49,174 nt of DNA, taken from Acholeplasma sp. (GTDB taxonomy: Bacteria > Bacillota_I > Bacilli_A > ML615J-28 > CAG-698). The notes under the pieces were generated by a model that saw nothing but the letters and a program-made list of their open reading frames with translations, ran no database searches and was not told the DNA's origin. The stretch lies in the NCBI GenBank assembly GCA_012838635.1, contig DUOW01000002.1, positions 1-49,174 of the forward strand, read 5' to 3'. Shown in pieces: positions 21,281 through 31,551 of this stretch. The translations under genes were made by a program, and so were the position numbers. Every line of letters begins with the position of its first letter. Within the stretch, counting starts at the first letter, position 1.

Positions 21281-22906
21281 TTATTTGTACGAAGATTTTA
21301 AAGCAACTGTTTCGTTAAAAACAAGTTCATCTTCTTTGCTTTCTGTATCTACAGTATAATATCCATCTCTAATAAATTGGAAACTATCTCCCACTTTAAA
21401 CTCACTAAAGTCTTCTACAAACCCTTCTTTAATAGTCCAAGAGTCTTTACAAATTCTTTCACTAAAGTCTTTACCTTCAGTTCCTGGAACAAATAAAGAT
21501 GTAAAGTAATTAAACTTAGCTTTTCTAGCCGTACTCTTTTCTACATATCCAATATTACCATTTGGTTTTCTTTGATCAAATCCAGAACCAGATTTAGTCT
21601 CTGGATCATATGTACAATGAACTCTTAAAACATTACCATCTTTATCATATTCAACGCTATTAGCCTTAACAAAATAAGCATTCATTAATCTTACCTCTTC
21701 ACCTAATGCTAATCTTTTCCATTTCTTGTTTGGTTTTTCTTCAATAAAGTCATCTCTATTAATATAAACATATTTAGAAAAGGCCATCTTTCTTAAACCT
21801 AGTGCTTCATTTTCTGGATTGTTTACAACATCTACATACTCTACTTTACCTTCTGGGTAGTTATCAATAACAAGTTCAATTGGATCTACAACTGCAAAGA
21901 TTCTTGAAGTCTTTAATTTTAAGTCTTCTCTTACAGCATGTTCTAACATATCCATTGAAACAGTAGCATTAGTTTTAGAAAGTCCAGCACTAATAACAAA
22001 ATCTTTTACAGCATCAGCTGTATATCCTCTTCTTTTAATTCCTCTTAATGTTGGCATTCTTGGATCATCATATCCTGTAACATATCCCTTTTCTACAAGT
22101 TCTCTAAAATATCTTTTAGAAAGAATAGTATTTTCGATATTTAATCTACCAAACTCAATTTGTTGAGGAGTGTGTTCCATTTCACATTCCTTTACAAACC
22201 AGTCATATAAAGGCCTATGGTTTTCAAATTCAATTGAACAAAAAGAATGTGTAACACCTTCAATTGCATCTTGTAATGGATGAGCAAAATCATACATTGG
22301 ATAAATGCACCATTTATCTCCATGACGATGGTGATGTTGGTAAACTATACGATATATAATAGGATCTCTCATATTAATGTTAGGGTGAGCCATATCTATT
22401 TTTGCTCTTAAAGTTTTTTCACCTTCTTTGTATTTACCATTTTTCATGTTTTCAAAAAGTTCTAAGTTTTCTTCAACACTTCTTTCTCTATATGGTGAAT
22501 TAGTACCAGCTTCAGTAAATGATCCTCTCATTCTGCTAATTTCTTCTTGAGTTGAATCATCTACATAAGCTAAACCTTTTCTAATTAAAAGTTGAGCTCT
22601 TTTATATTGTTCATCAAAATAGTCACTTCCATATAAAATCTTATCAGGTTCATAGCCTAACCAACGTACATCTTCAATAATTGCATCTACATATTCCACA
22701 TCTTCTGACTCAGGGTTAGTATCATCAAAACGTAAGTTTGTTCTACCACCATAATCTTTAGCCGTCTCAAAATCAACTACAATTGCCCTTGCATGTCCAA
22801 TATGTAAATAAGAGTTTGGTTCAGGAGGAAATCTCGTAACTATTTCTTTAACTTTTCCTTCTGCTAGATCTTTCTCTACAATAGTTTTTATAAAATTTGA
22901 TTCCAT
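21281..22906 (-). CDS. glnS: Glutaminyl-tRNA synthetase
   Basis: RFPPEPNSYLHIGHA class I signature, HSFCSIEFENHRPLYDW (GlnRS-specific), ILSKRY (KMSKS-like), two C-terminal anticodon-binding beta-barrels. Confidence 0.95.
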   Translation of the reverse strand: MESNFIKTIVEKDLAEGKVKEIVTRFPPEPNSYLHIGHARAIVVDFETAKDYGGRTNLRFDDTNPESEDVEYVDAIIEDVRWLGYEPDKILYGSDYFDEQYKRAQLLIRKGLAYVDDSTQEEISRMRGSFTEAGTNSPYRERSVEENLELFENMKNGKYKEGEKTLRAKIDMAHPNINMRDPIIYRIVYQHHHRHGDKWCIYPMYDFAHPLQDAIEGVTHSFCSIEFENHRPLYDWFVKECEMEHTPQQIEFGRLNIENTILSKRYFRELVEKGYVTGYDDPRMPTLRGIKRRGYTADAVKDFVISAGLSKTNATVSMDMLEHAVREDLKLKTSRIFAVVDPIELVIDNYPEGKVEYVDVVNNPENEALGLRKMAFSKYVYINRDDFIEEKPNKKWKRLALGEEVRLMNAYFVKANSVEYDKDGNVLRVHCTYDPETKSGSGFDQRKPNGNIGYVEKSTARKAKFNYFTSLFVPGTEGKDFSERICKDSWTIKEGFVEDFSEFKVGDSFQFIRDGYYTVDTESKEDELVFNETVALKSSYK

Positions 22907-22910
22907 TCTA

Positions 22911-23573
22911 TTATCCTTTCACATGTTTAAACTGAATGTTTTTTGCATTCACATATTTCTCATATATTTCTTTAGTTAGCTTAATAGCTTTATCAACTTC
23001 TGTATAACTAAAACACACGACAAAGACTAATAATTTCTTAGTCTTTTTTGTAATCATTGTTCTTTCGCTATCTGATGTAGAAGAGCCAAATGCTCCAACA
23101 TCATCTACATAAACAGGAATATTACTGACATTTAGTTTTCCTCTACCAATACCATAAAACAAATCATCAGTAGTTCCTTTTCTAATAACTACATCACCTA
23201 CAATTTTATCATAATCTAAAACTGCAGTATTACGCTTTAAAATTATTGATAAAGCATTACCAGCATCAACAGCATTATTGATTAAATATAATCCTCGATC
23301 TTTCACAATCCTTCTTAATAAAGACTCAGATGCTACTTTATAACGACTAGGATCTTTTCCTAAAGTCCTGTAAGCATTTCTTGCTTCTTCAATTAAAGGT
23401 ACCTTTAAAACAGCTTCTAAAGTGGGGCACATCTTTTGAACTTCTAGTTCCAATCTTTTAAGTAATGCTTTTAATTCTTCACTACTTTCTTTAATCTCAA
23501 CATCCATCGTAAAAGCTAGCGTATTAAAATCAGGAAGTAAATCGCTAATTGATTTATCTACAGTTATCTTCAA
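22911..23573 (-). CDS. B3/B4 tRNA-binding/editing domain protein (PheRS beta B3/4-like)
   Basis: EEARNAYRTLGKDPSRYKVASESLLRRIVKDRGLYLINNAVDAGNALSI...DEL-type region; typical stand-alone B3/B4 protein. Confidence 0.82.
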   Translation of the reverse strand: MKITVDKSISDLLPDFNTLAFTMDVEIKESSEELKALLKRLELEVQKMCPTLEAVLKVPLIEEARNAYRTLGKDPSRYKVASESLLRRIVKDRGLYLINNAVDAGNALSIILKRNTAVLDYDKIVGDVVIRKGTTDDLFYGIGRGKLNVSNIPVYVDDVGAFGSSTSDSERTMITKKTKKLLVFVVCFSYTEVDKAIKLTKEIYEKYVNAKNIQFKHVKG

Positions 23574-23575
23574 CT

Positions 23576-25903
23576 TTAGTTTCCTTTTATTTCTGAAATA
23601 TAACTACTCAAGTTACTAATCTTAGCTTTAGTATCACTAATTCTTGCTTCTAAGTTTTCTTTGGCACTATTAACTCTTTCGATACTACAAACTAGTTCTA
23701 AATAGTATTGAACTTTTTCGTCTTTTTCTAATGCTGGAGTTTGCTTTTTAATATAGTCCATCTTGTGATATAACTGATCTTGGTATAAATTGATTTCTTT
23801 AAGTAAGTGTTCTGTCTTAACAATCTCATCATTTAAGTTTTGTTCTTGATAGTAACTAACATCATGATTTAGTCTCTTCATCTTTTCTTCATTGTTTTGG
23901 TATTCTTTGAATAGACGTCTTAACTCTTCACTATATAAATAGTAATCATGAATCGTTTGTTCATTACTTACTAAAGTATCCTTTAAATTAGTTCTTTCTA
24001 AAACACGGCGATTAACTTCATCTAGTTTAACTTCATAAACAGTAAGTTTGTTTTTAAGTTCAAAAAGACGAGCATCAAGTTTTTCAACTCTTTCTTGATC
24101 TACATTAGTTTTCACTAAAGATAACTCTAACTTTAATGCTTCATTCTTTTGATTTAGAAGTTCAAGTTCAGATTTGTTTTCTTGTAAAGCACTATCTGTA
24201 GCTTGTTTTTCTTTTTCTAAAGCGCTAAGTTTCTTTTCCAACTTTTTCTTTTCAGCTTCATTAGCTTTAATTGCCGCTTTATCTTCGGCTGTTAGAACTT
24301 CTTTTCTTCTTTCTTCTAGATATTTAGAAATTAAATCTACTTCAGCTTTGCTTAAAGCTACTAACTGACTATCATAGTCATTAATAAATGTTTGATAACG
24401 TAATTTAATTCTCGTTTTCTCATCTTTTTCTAGTTCAAGTAAAGCTTGTTTATTTAAATCTAAACTATACTTTGCATTTTGTAATTGATTGTTTAAATCT
24501 TTCTTTTCTTTTAAAGTAAGTTTTTTAGCTTCTAGTTTTCTTTCTAAAGAATCAATATCAATTAAATTATTATCAATGTCATTACGTTTATCTTGAATCT
24601 TAATTTTTAAAAGTTCAGAAGCATTTTTATAAGTTTGTTCTTCTTCATCACTTCTTAATTTAAGAACTGCTTTTTGCTCTCTAATTGCAGCAATCTCGCG
24701 TTTGAAATTAAGATCATCGATATCTTCTTCGGTAATACTATCAAACTTGTTGTTGATTGTATCAAGTTCACTTTGACGTTTCTTGATTTCTAAAACAATC
24801 TTATCTAGTTCAAGTAATAAGCCATCGTGCTTTTCTTCTAGTTTAGCTTTTTCACTTTCTTTAATAATCAAGTCTTTATTGTATTTTTCACTTAAAGTTT
24901 TTAATTCATCATCTTTTTTAGAAAGTTCAGCTTGAGTTTGATTTTGATATAAAAGTAAGGCTTCTTTATATGCTCTAATTTCTTCTGTAAGTTTTTCAAT
25001 TTGTGCATTGCTTACTTGTTTCGATTCTTGAGCTTGTTTAGCTAGTTTTTCTTCTAAAGTTTTGATTTCTGCTGCTTTTGCTTTAACTTCAGCTTCTAGT
25101 TCCTTTACTTTTAAATTATGGGCTTTTTCTAAATCTTTGACGTTCTTTTGACTCTTAGAAGATTTTTCTTGAATTTGTTTTTCTAATTCAGCTTTTTGTT
25201 TTTGAACACTTGCAACTTCAGCTAAAAACAAATCACGATAATTTAAATATCTTTCTTCTTCTTGTTTTTTGATAAGTGCTAGCTGGCTGGCAATTTCTTT
25301 TTCACGTTTATCTTTATTATTCTTAAGCATTGTGTTTGAACGTTTAAGGTTAGTTCTTTCCTTTTTAACTTCACTTAACTCTTCTTCGCGCTTTGAAAGA
25401 TCAGCTTTTAGCTTTTCATCGCTTTTCTTAGCTGCTTGAATTTGCTTTTTAAGTTCACTGTTACTAGCCTTTAACTTTTCTTCTAAAGTTTTCTTTTCTG
25501 CTTTAAAGTTTGTATCTAAAGCATCATAATCTTTCTTTAGTTTTTTATAAAAAGTGTTCTCTAAAGGTTCACTACTATTTAATTCTTTTAAGTCTACTTT
25601 TTTAGCTTCTAACTCTTTGTTTTTAGCTTTTAGATCTTTAGTAGTTTCTTTTTCCTTTTTCAAACTGCTTTTCGTTTTCGTAAGATCAGCTTTGGCTGTT
25701 TTTAAACTTTCTTTAGTTTTCTTAAGTTCTTCTTCTTGGCTAGCGATAGTTTCTTTTAAAGCTTTGTTTTCTTCTTGCAAAGCTGTTTTATCACTATCAT
25801 CTCCACCGTAAGATTGTCTTAATTTATCTAAAGCTTCTTTACGCTTTTGAACAACCTGCGTATCTGATCCTTCTACAACTTTATCTAGTTCTTTCTTTGC
25901 CAT
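23576..25903 (-). CDS. Giant cytoplasmic coiled-coil protein
   Basis: 775-aa nearly continuous heptad-like K/E/L-rich sequence; no TM, no Walker A. Confidence 0.8.
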   Translation of the reverse strand: MAKKELDKVVEGSDTQVVQKRKEALDKLRQSYGGDDSDKTALQEENKALKETIASQEEELKKTKESLKTAKADLTKTKSSLKKEKETTKDLKAKNKELEAKKVDLKELNSSEPLENTFYKKLKKDYDALDTNFKAEKKTLEEKLKASNSELKKQIQAAKKSDEKLKADLSKREEELSEVKKERTNLKRSNTMLKNNKDKREKEIASQLALIKKQEEERYLNYRDLFLAEVASVQKQKAELEKQIQEKSSKSQKNVKDLEKAHNLKVKELEAEVKAKAAEIKTLEEKLAKQAQESKQVSNAQIEKLTEEIRAYKEALLLYQNQTQAELSKKDDELKTLSEKYNKDLIIKESEKAKLEEKHDGLLLELDKIVLEIKKRQSELDTINNKFDSITEEDIDDLNFKREIAAIREQKAVLKLRSDEEEQTYKNASELLKIKIQDKRNDIDNNLIDIDSLERKLEAKKLTLKEKKDLNNQLQNAKYSLDLNKQALLELEKDEKTRIKLRYQTFINDYDSQLVALSKAEVDLISKYLEERRKEVLTAEDKAAIKANEAEKKKLEKKLSALEKEKQATDSALQENKSELELLNQKNEALKLELSLVKTNVDQERVEKLDARLFELKNKLTVYEVKLDEVNRRVLERTNLKDTLVSNEQTIHDYYLYSEELRRLFKEYQNNEEKMKRLNHDVSYYQEQNLNDEIVKTEHLLKEINLYQDQLYHKMDYIKKQTPALEKDEKVQYYLELVCSIERVNSAKENLEARISDTKAKISNLSSYISEIKGN

Positions 25904-25919
25904 ATTATTTCTCCTTTGC

Positions 25920-27335
25920 TTAATTTGCGATCATTTGAATAATAATTGCTATGAATAGCAAAACTGTCCCAGCAGCAATAGTCCAAAATAGACCATGCTT
26001 TATTATAACAAAAATCCAATGATTTTTCCTTAACTTTTCTGACTTTTCCACAATCTTCTTTCCATAAACACCAAAAGTGCTTAATTTAAATTTACTTAAA
26101 GTTAAGTTTTCAATTGCAACTTTTTGAATTTCACCTTGACTCTTAATTTTCTTTCGGTAATATCTAGTTACTTTATGATATTTACGATTATGTTCGCTAT
26201 TAATTTTCTTTTGAAAAACCCTTAAACTAACTAAGTCATCACGGTATTTTGTCCTCTCACTTACAAAAATAGCATTATAAATAAATAAGTAAAATAAACT
26301 AATTATTCCCAGTACAATGATAATTATTGCAAGAATATGGAAAAACGGAGCTTCAAAAAATAAATTTCCTAATGTCTTTTGTAAGTAGGCACCAAAACGA
26401 TAACGACCAAACCCATTCATTATTCGTGAATTAGGGCTATAGAAGATTGCTGCAAAAACAATTGCTGCTACAATAATCAAAATTTGGTAAAACTTAAAAT
26501 TAACTGCCTTATAACCAGGCTTATTTTTTACTGTTTTCTTGTTTGTTTCATATAACTCTTTTGTTTCTGCTTGGAAATCTTTACGCCATTTTTTAAAAAT
26601 AGCTTTAACTCTTTTTTGTTTTGGTTTAACTTCTTCTGGAGTTCTTAGAACAGTCCCAAAAGTCATTTCACTTTCATCTGTAGTAATTAAAAACTCCTCT
26701 AAATATTTAATCTTTAACTTTTCATCAACTTCATATAAGAAAGGACTCTTCCTTAATTTTTGAATTCTCTGAGCTTGAAGAACAAGATCATCATGTTCTG
26801 GTTTTAAGTTTTCTTCTTCAGCTTCTTCCTCTCCTTCAAAATCAGAAAAACTAATTACTTCTTTTACTTCTGGTCTTGTTTCTTCTAAAACAAGATCTTC
26901 TTCCAATGCTTCCTTAGAAAAATGCTCATCGTATCTTTGTTCTTCTTCTGGTTCTTCATAAACCACTTCTTCTTTGTATGAATATTCTTTTTCCAAAGGA
27001 TATTCTTCTTCTAAAGGATATTCTTCCTCTAATTTAATTTCTTCTGAAACCTGTTTATAATCTTCTGGATTGAAATGATCTTCAAAAACACCAACATTAA
27101 TTACTTCTTTTTCTGGTTCTTTAACTTTCGGTTCTTCTTTTTCTTTTCTTTTAAATAACCTTTTAAAATAACGTGTTTTTTTAGAATCTTCATACTCTTT
27201 TTCCAAATCAGGTAAAACAGTATATCTTTGTTGTTGGGACTCAATTGTAATATCTAATGTGTCTTCATCATAGAAACTAGATTTAAAGATATCTTCACTA
27301 ATTACTTCTTTATCAAAACGCTTATTTTTAGTCAT
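25920..27335 (-). CDS. Hypothetical membrane protein with acidic repeat-rich N-terminal region
   Basis: 471-aa; EEYPLEEEYPLEKEYSYKEE repeats, then three hydrophobic segments (FYQILIIVAAIVFAAIF; HILAIIIIVLGIISLFYLFI; FWTIAAGTVLLFIAIII). Confidence 0.75.
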   Translation of the reverse strand: MTKNKRFDKEVISEDIFKSSFYDEDTLDITIESQQQRYTVLPDLEKEYEDSKKTRYFKRLFKRKEKEEPKVKEPEKEVINVGVFEDHFNPEDYKQVSEEIKLEEEYPLEEEYPLEKEYSYKEEVVYEEPEEEQRYDEHFSKEALEEDLVLEETRPEVKEVISFSDFEGEEEAEEENLKPEHDDLVLQAQRIQKLRKSPFLYEVDEKLKIKYLEEFLITTDESEMTFGTVLRTPEEVKPKQKRVKAIFKKWRKDFQAETKELYETNKKTVKNKPGYKAVNFKFYQILIIVAAIVFAAIFYSPNSRIMNGFGRYRFGAYLQKTLGNLFFEAPFFHILAIIIIVLGIISLFYLFIYNAIFVSERTKYRDDLVSLRVFQKKINSEHNRKYHKVTRYYRKKIKSQGEIQKVAIENLTLSKFKLSTFGVYGKKIVEKSEKLRKNHWIFVIIKHGLFWTIAAGTVLLFIAIIIQMIAN

Positions 27336-28902
27336 AAGCCTTCACCCCAGAATAACTAATCAAGTCATCATTTAAGAGCCCAACTGTCTTAAATCTTTCT
27401 TGTTGAAAGATATTTTCATAAACAACAATCTGTGATTGGAATTTAATATTGTCTAAATTCTCAAAAAATAAATCTATACCTGCTTCCGTTAAGACAACAT
27501 CTTTTTGGTATGTATTGGTATATAAATAAAAGATATATTGTGTGTAAAGTTCAAAACCATTAATCTTTTTATTTAGTAAAGCGTCATTGATATATACCTT
27601 AAGTAAAGGCCTTTTCTCCCAAGTCCTCTTTACAAATAACTCTTTATAATTACAAGCAAAGATTAATCTTGAGGCAAAATCAATATTCTCGTTTAATAAT
27701 AAAAACTCTTCTTCATGTTTTTGATATTGCTTAATTATTGTCTTAGCATTTTTAAAATAATAACTATTTTCAGAAGCAAAGACAGTCATAAACTTATCAA
27801 AATATTGATTTAGTAATTCTCTATCTTCACTAATTACAATTAGCTTTTGCTCATATTCTAAAAGATTATTAACTTCAAGCATATAAAACAATTTAGTTTT
27901 ATGATCTAAATAGAATTGATAATTTTCTAAACTCTTTTCTAAGGCCATCTTGCCATAACGATTAGAGTTGTTATAGATATCATCTTTACTAGCAATAATT
28001 AAATTAATTGTTTGTTCTTTATCGCTTATATCATTTTTTAAAATAACTGGTAAATATGCTTGATAATTAATAATCAAATCACGGTTGTCTTTAAGAATTT
28101 GAATCTTTGGATTATCCTTTTCTAGCTTAATGATTTGGTCAATAACATACTTTTTACCATTTTTAGCTATAAAAGCAAATAAATCTTTTTCTCCTAACAA
28201 TAGTTTTTTTGCTTCATCTTTCTCTAAAACTTCATTCCAAGATGTTTCTTCAAAAGTTGTATTTAAATTACGCAATTCATAATATATTTCAAAATCATCA
28301 TCTAAGAAACCAAAAGAAAATTGTTTCCTTGTCTCATTGATTTCTAAATAATCATCGATGTGTAAGTTTTGATATTCGTTTAATTTACTTACCTCAAATA
28401 AATGATTTGTTTGGGTAACGATAGCATTAGAAACAGGCGACTTTTGATTAACATTTGTGATTGGTGATAACAAGTATCCTAAAATAAAAATCAAAATATA
28501 AGATGTTCCTAAAGAAATAAAAGCACCAATAGCTCTACTTACCGGTTTTTTATCATCTAAGAAATAAGATAGGTTCCTTCTTCTAATAATTTTGAAAAGA
28601 TAAATTATTAAAAAATAAAATACTAGATATAACAAAACATAGTTTCCAAGGGTAATTGCTAAATTAGTATGACCGCTTAAGCCAAAAATCGTAACAATTA
28701 CTTTTGCAACCCCCATATATCCTTTAAGACTAAATAAAAAATTAATCACTAAAGGAAAAAGAAAGTAGTTCAAAAGAATTGGAACTAACAAGGCTATTGT
28801 TTTTTGTGTTTGGTTGTAGATGCCTCTAATTGCACCTAAAACTAACTCAAAAACTACGATTATTAAAATGATAAAATCAAAATTTATTCCGTAATTTGTC
28901 AT
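27328..28902 (-). CDS. CvpA-like membrane protein with large C-terminal domain
   Basis: N-terminal 4-TM segment starting DFIILIIVVFELVLGAIRGIYNQTQK as in CvpA-family proteins, followed by ~370 aa soluble region. Confidence 0.65.
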   Translation of the reverse strand: MTNYGINFDFIILIIVVFELVLGAIRGIYNQTQKTIALLVPILLNYFLFPLVINFLFSLKGYMGVAKVIVTIFGLSGHTNLAITLGNYVLLYLVFYFLIIYLFKIIRRRNLSYFLDDKKPVSRAIGAFISLGTSYILIFILGYLLSPITNVNQKSPVSNAIVTQTNHLFEVSKLNEYQNLHIDDYLEINETRKQFSFGFLDDDFEIYYELRNLNTTFEETSWNEVLEKDEAKKLLLGEKDLFAFIAKNGKKYVIDQIIKLEKDNPKIQILKDNRDLIINYQAYLPVILKNDISDKEQTINLIIASKDDIYNNSNRYGKMALEKSLENYQFYLDHKTKLFYMLEVNNLLEYEQKLIVISEDRELLNQYFDKFMTVFASENSYYFKNAKTIIKQYQKHEEEFLLLNENIDFASRLIFACNYKELFVKRTWEKRPLLKVYINDALLNKKINGFELYTQYIFYLYTNTYQKDVVLTEAGIDLFFENLDNIKFQSQIVVYENIFQQERFKTVGLLNDDLISYSGVKAYD

Positions 28903-28930
28903 CTTTCATAGCCCTTCTTTGCTTATATAT

Positions 28931-28959
28931 ATTATATCAAATTACAGTGTTTTTTTCAA
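28931..28959 (-). promoter_or_regulatory. Sigma-A-type promoter for the CvpA-like...pcrA operon
   Basis: Minus strand TTGAAA-N17-TATAAT with TGA extended -10. Confidence 0.8.
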
Positions 28960-28983
28960 TTGGTGATATATTTAATTTAAATT

Positions 28984-29012
28984 AAAAAAGGTGTCTAAAA
29001 CGACACCTTTTT
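28984..29012 (-). terminator. Intrinsic terminator of LRR lipoprotein gene
   Basis: AAAAAGGTGTC-GTTTTA-GACACCTTTTT (minus strand) with U-tract. Confidence 0.85.
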
Positions 29013-29025
29013 AGATATTTTTTTA

Positions 29026-30078
29026 CTATTCAGGTAGTTTACTCATCGGTTGAATACGATCTGCAAAGTCCACCCAAATTTTAGCGGCTTTATAAAAGGC
29101 AACAGCATTATCAGGAACGTAAATCTTCACTTTAGAATTTAATTTTAAGAATCCTTGAGGAACATTTAATAATGCCACATCTTGAACTTCTAAAACTAAT
29201 TCTCTTAAATCATTAAAACGATCTAATGATTTTTGTTCAAAACCAATAACCTTTGTTGTGTCACTAGCTTTAACTTCCATAATAACAGTTGATGCTCTTA
29301 AGTCTCCACTACGACTAACAGCAGTGATTGTAGCAAAGCCAGGTTCTTTAGCTGTAACAGTTCCTGTATCAGCATCAATCGAAATAACTCTTGGATTACT
29401 TGAAGCCCAAGTTGCTGGTGCACTTACAGTTTCGCCTTCAGCATTTGCTTGAACTGAACGTAAAGTAAGAATGTCCCCTACATATGATGATCTTGCACCT
29501 TCAATAATAATTGGATTTGCATCTGTGCTATCACTTGTATAATATTCATAGTCTGGTTCATCTCTTGTAATTGTTAAGCGCTTAACGTTTGTACAACCAG
29601 CAAATGCTGATTCAGAAATTAATTTAACACCACCTGGAATATGAATACTCTCTAACTTAGTGTTTTGATAAAAAGCAAATTTACCAATTTTCTCTAAAGT
29701 ATTAGGAAAAACAATTTCTTTTAATTTACTTTTAGAAATAGTAACTAAACCAAATAATTTAGTATATTCAAAAAATGCATAGTCGGCAATTTCACGAACA
29801 GGTTTGTTATCAATCATTTCAGGAATTTCTAATGTCTTGTGTCTTTTAACAGTGTTAACAATAACTACATAACTATCATCAACTTCTTCTTGATAAGGAA
29901 CTCCATATTCATCTTCTTTGTAAACAGTTTTTACCCCCTCAACAATCTTATAATTAAAAACACCATCAGTTAAGATTCCTGTTTTATCGTAATCATATTT
30001 TCTTTCACCACATCCTACTAAAACAAAAACTAATAAGAATGTAATAAGTAATGCTAAATATCTTTTACTAGTTTGCAT
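29026..30078 (-). CDS. Lipoprotein with BspA-like leucine-rich repeats and an Ig-like Big2 domain
   Basis: Lipobox VLVGCGE; LRR_5 pattern (LEIPEMIDNKPVREIADYAFFEYTKL... IVFPNTLEKIGKFAFYQNTKLESIHIPGGVKLISESAFAGC); Big2 pattern (ATWASSNPRVISIDADTGTVTAKEPGFATITA). Confidence 0.82.
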   Translation of the reverse strand: MQTSKRYLALLITFLLVFVLVGCGERKYDYDKTGILTDGVFNYKIVEGVKTVYKEDEYGVPYQEEVDDSYVVIVNTVKRHKTLEIPEMIDNKPVREIADYAFFEYTKLFGLVTISKSKLKEIVFPNTLEKIGKFAFYQNTKLESIHIPGGVKLISESAFAGCTNVKRLTITRDEPDYEYYTSDSTDANPIIIEGARSSYVGDILTLRSVQANAEGETVSAPATWASSNPRVISIDADTGTVTAKEPGFATITAVSRSGDLRASTVIMEVKASDTTKVIGFEQKSLDRFNDLRELVLEVQDVALLNVPQGFLKLNSKVKIYVPDNAVAFYKAAKIWVDFADRIQPMSKLPE

Positions 30079-30139
30079 AACTGCCTCCTATTTCATTTAT
30101 TATTATACTATAAAATAACTATAAAAGCAATAAAATTTA

Positions 30140-31099
30140 TTACTTTACCTGAAGCTTATATTTAAAATAACCAGCAACTGCAATCATTGCGGCATTGTCT
30201 GTACAATACTCAAATTTAGGAAAAGTTAGTTCTAAATTAGGGATTTTACTTACTGCTTCCTTTAATTTAGCACGTAAGCCTTTGTTTGCAGCAACTCCTC
30301 CAGCTACAATAATCTGCTTAACTTTATATTCTAAAGCTGCTTTAATTGTTTTACTAACTAAAACTGAAACAACACTATTTTGAAAAGAGGCAGCTAAGTT
30401 AGCCTTATTTATTGCTTCACCTTTTTGTTTTGTACTATTTACTAAATTTAAAACAGCACTCTTTAACCCGGAAAAGCTAAAGTTGTAACTATCTTTATCT
30501 AAATAGACATAAGGTAAGTTGTATGTAGCATCTCCCATTAAGGCTAAATCATCTAAAGGTTTACCAGCTGGATAAGGAAGATCTAACACTCTTCCCACTT
30601 TGTCATAAGCCTCACCAACAGCATCGTCTAATGTTTGCCCTAAAATTTCAAACTGATAATGATCTTTCATTAACACAAGTTCTGTATGACCACCACTAAC
30701 AACTAAAGCAAGTAAAGGAAACACAAAATCTTTTTCAATATAATTAGCATAAATATGACCAATCAAATGATTAACTTCAATATATTCAATTTCATTTGCT
30801 AGCGCAAAAGCTTTTGCCGCATTAACTCCAACCATTAAAGATCCAATTAATCCTGGAGTTGAAGTCACCGCTACTAAATCAATATCTTTGGCTTCTAAAT
30901 TAGCTTTTTTTAAAGCTGCTTCTAAAACATAAGTTATTTTTAAAACATGATGTCGTGATGCAACTTCAGGAATAACACCACCAAATTCTTGATGAATTGC
31001 GATTTGCGAATAAACAATATTTGCTAGAACTTCTTTTCCATCCTTTACAATACTAACTGCAGTTTCATCACAACTTGTTTCTACACCTAAAACAATCAT
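30140..31099 (-). CDS. tsaD: tRNA N6-threonylcarbamoyladenosine synthase TsaD
   Basis: [51 protein letters not shown] motifs. Confidence 0.96.
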   Translation of the reverse strand: MIVLGVETSCDETAVSIVKDGKEVLANIVYSQIAIHQEFGGVIPEVASRHHVLKITYVLEAALKKANLEAKDIDLVAVTSTPGLIGSLMVGVNAAKAFALANEIEYIEVNHLIGHIYANYIEKDFVFPLLALVVSGGHTELVLMKDHYQFEILGQTLDDAVGEAYDKVGRVLDLPYPAGKPLDDLALMGDATYNLPYVYLDKDSYNFSFSGLKSAVLNLVNSTKQKGEAINKANLAASFQNSVVSVLVSKTIKAALEYKVKQIIVAGGVAANKGLRAKLKEAVSKIPNLELTFPKFEYCTDNAAMIAVAGYFKYKLQVK

Positions 31100-31551
31100 T
31101 TTTTCTTCCCTCTTTCAAATTGGATACCATAAAGAATAGCATCTTCGCCATCTCTGTAATATCTTCTTCTTATATAAATTGGATTTAAGCCAAATTTCTC
31201 ATAAATAGAAATTGCTTTTTTATTACTCTTTCTTACTTCTAAAGTTAATAAATTTACATCCATCTCTTCACATAAATCAAGCAAGAAATTAAAAAGCATC
31301 TTTCCATATCCTTGATTTTGCATCTCTTGAACAACATAAAAAGAAACAACATCACAAGTATCAGAATTAATATATGCTCCAATAAACCCAATTATTTCTT
31401 CATCTTTTTCTAAAACATAATAATACTGAAAAGGATTAAGTACTAAATCTTGATAGAAAAAGTCATATCCTAAAGACTCACCAAAAATATCTTTTTCCTG
31501 TCTAACTACAGGAACGATATCTTCAACTTTCATTTGCCTTATTTTTACCAC
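31096..31551 (-). CDS. rimI: GNAT acetyltransferase, RimI-like
   Basis: GNAT motif [18 protein letters not shown] and [18 protein letters not shown]; between tsaD and tsaB. Confidence 0.9.
   Translation of the reverse strand: MVKIRQMKVEDIVPVVRQEKDIFGESLGYDFFYQDLVLNPFQYYYVLEKDEEIIGFIGAYINSDTCDVVSFYVVQEMQNQGYGKMLFNFLLDLCEEMDVNLLTLEVRKSNKKAISIYEKFGLNPIYIRRRYYRDGEDAILYGIQFERGKKK

Noticed and set aside
24174-25811. Plus-strand ORFs 24174-24368 and 25554-25811
   Set aside because: Antisense shadows of the 775-aa coiled coil; no SD or recognisable domain.
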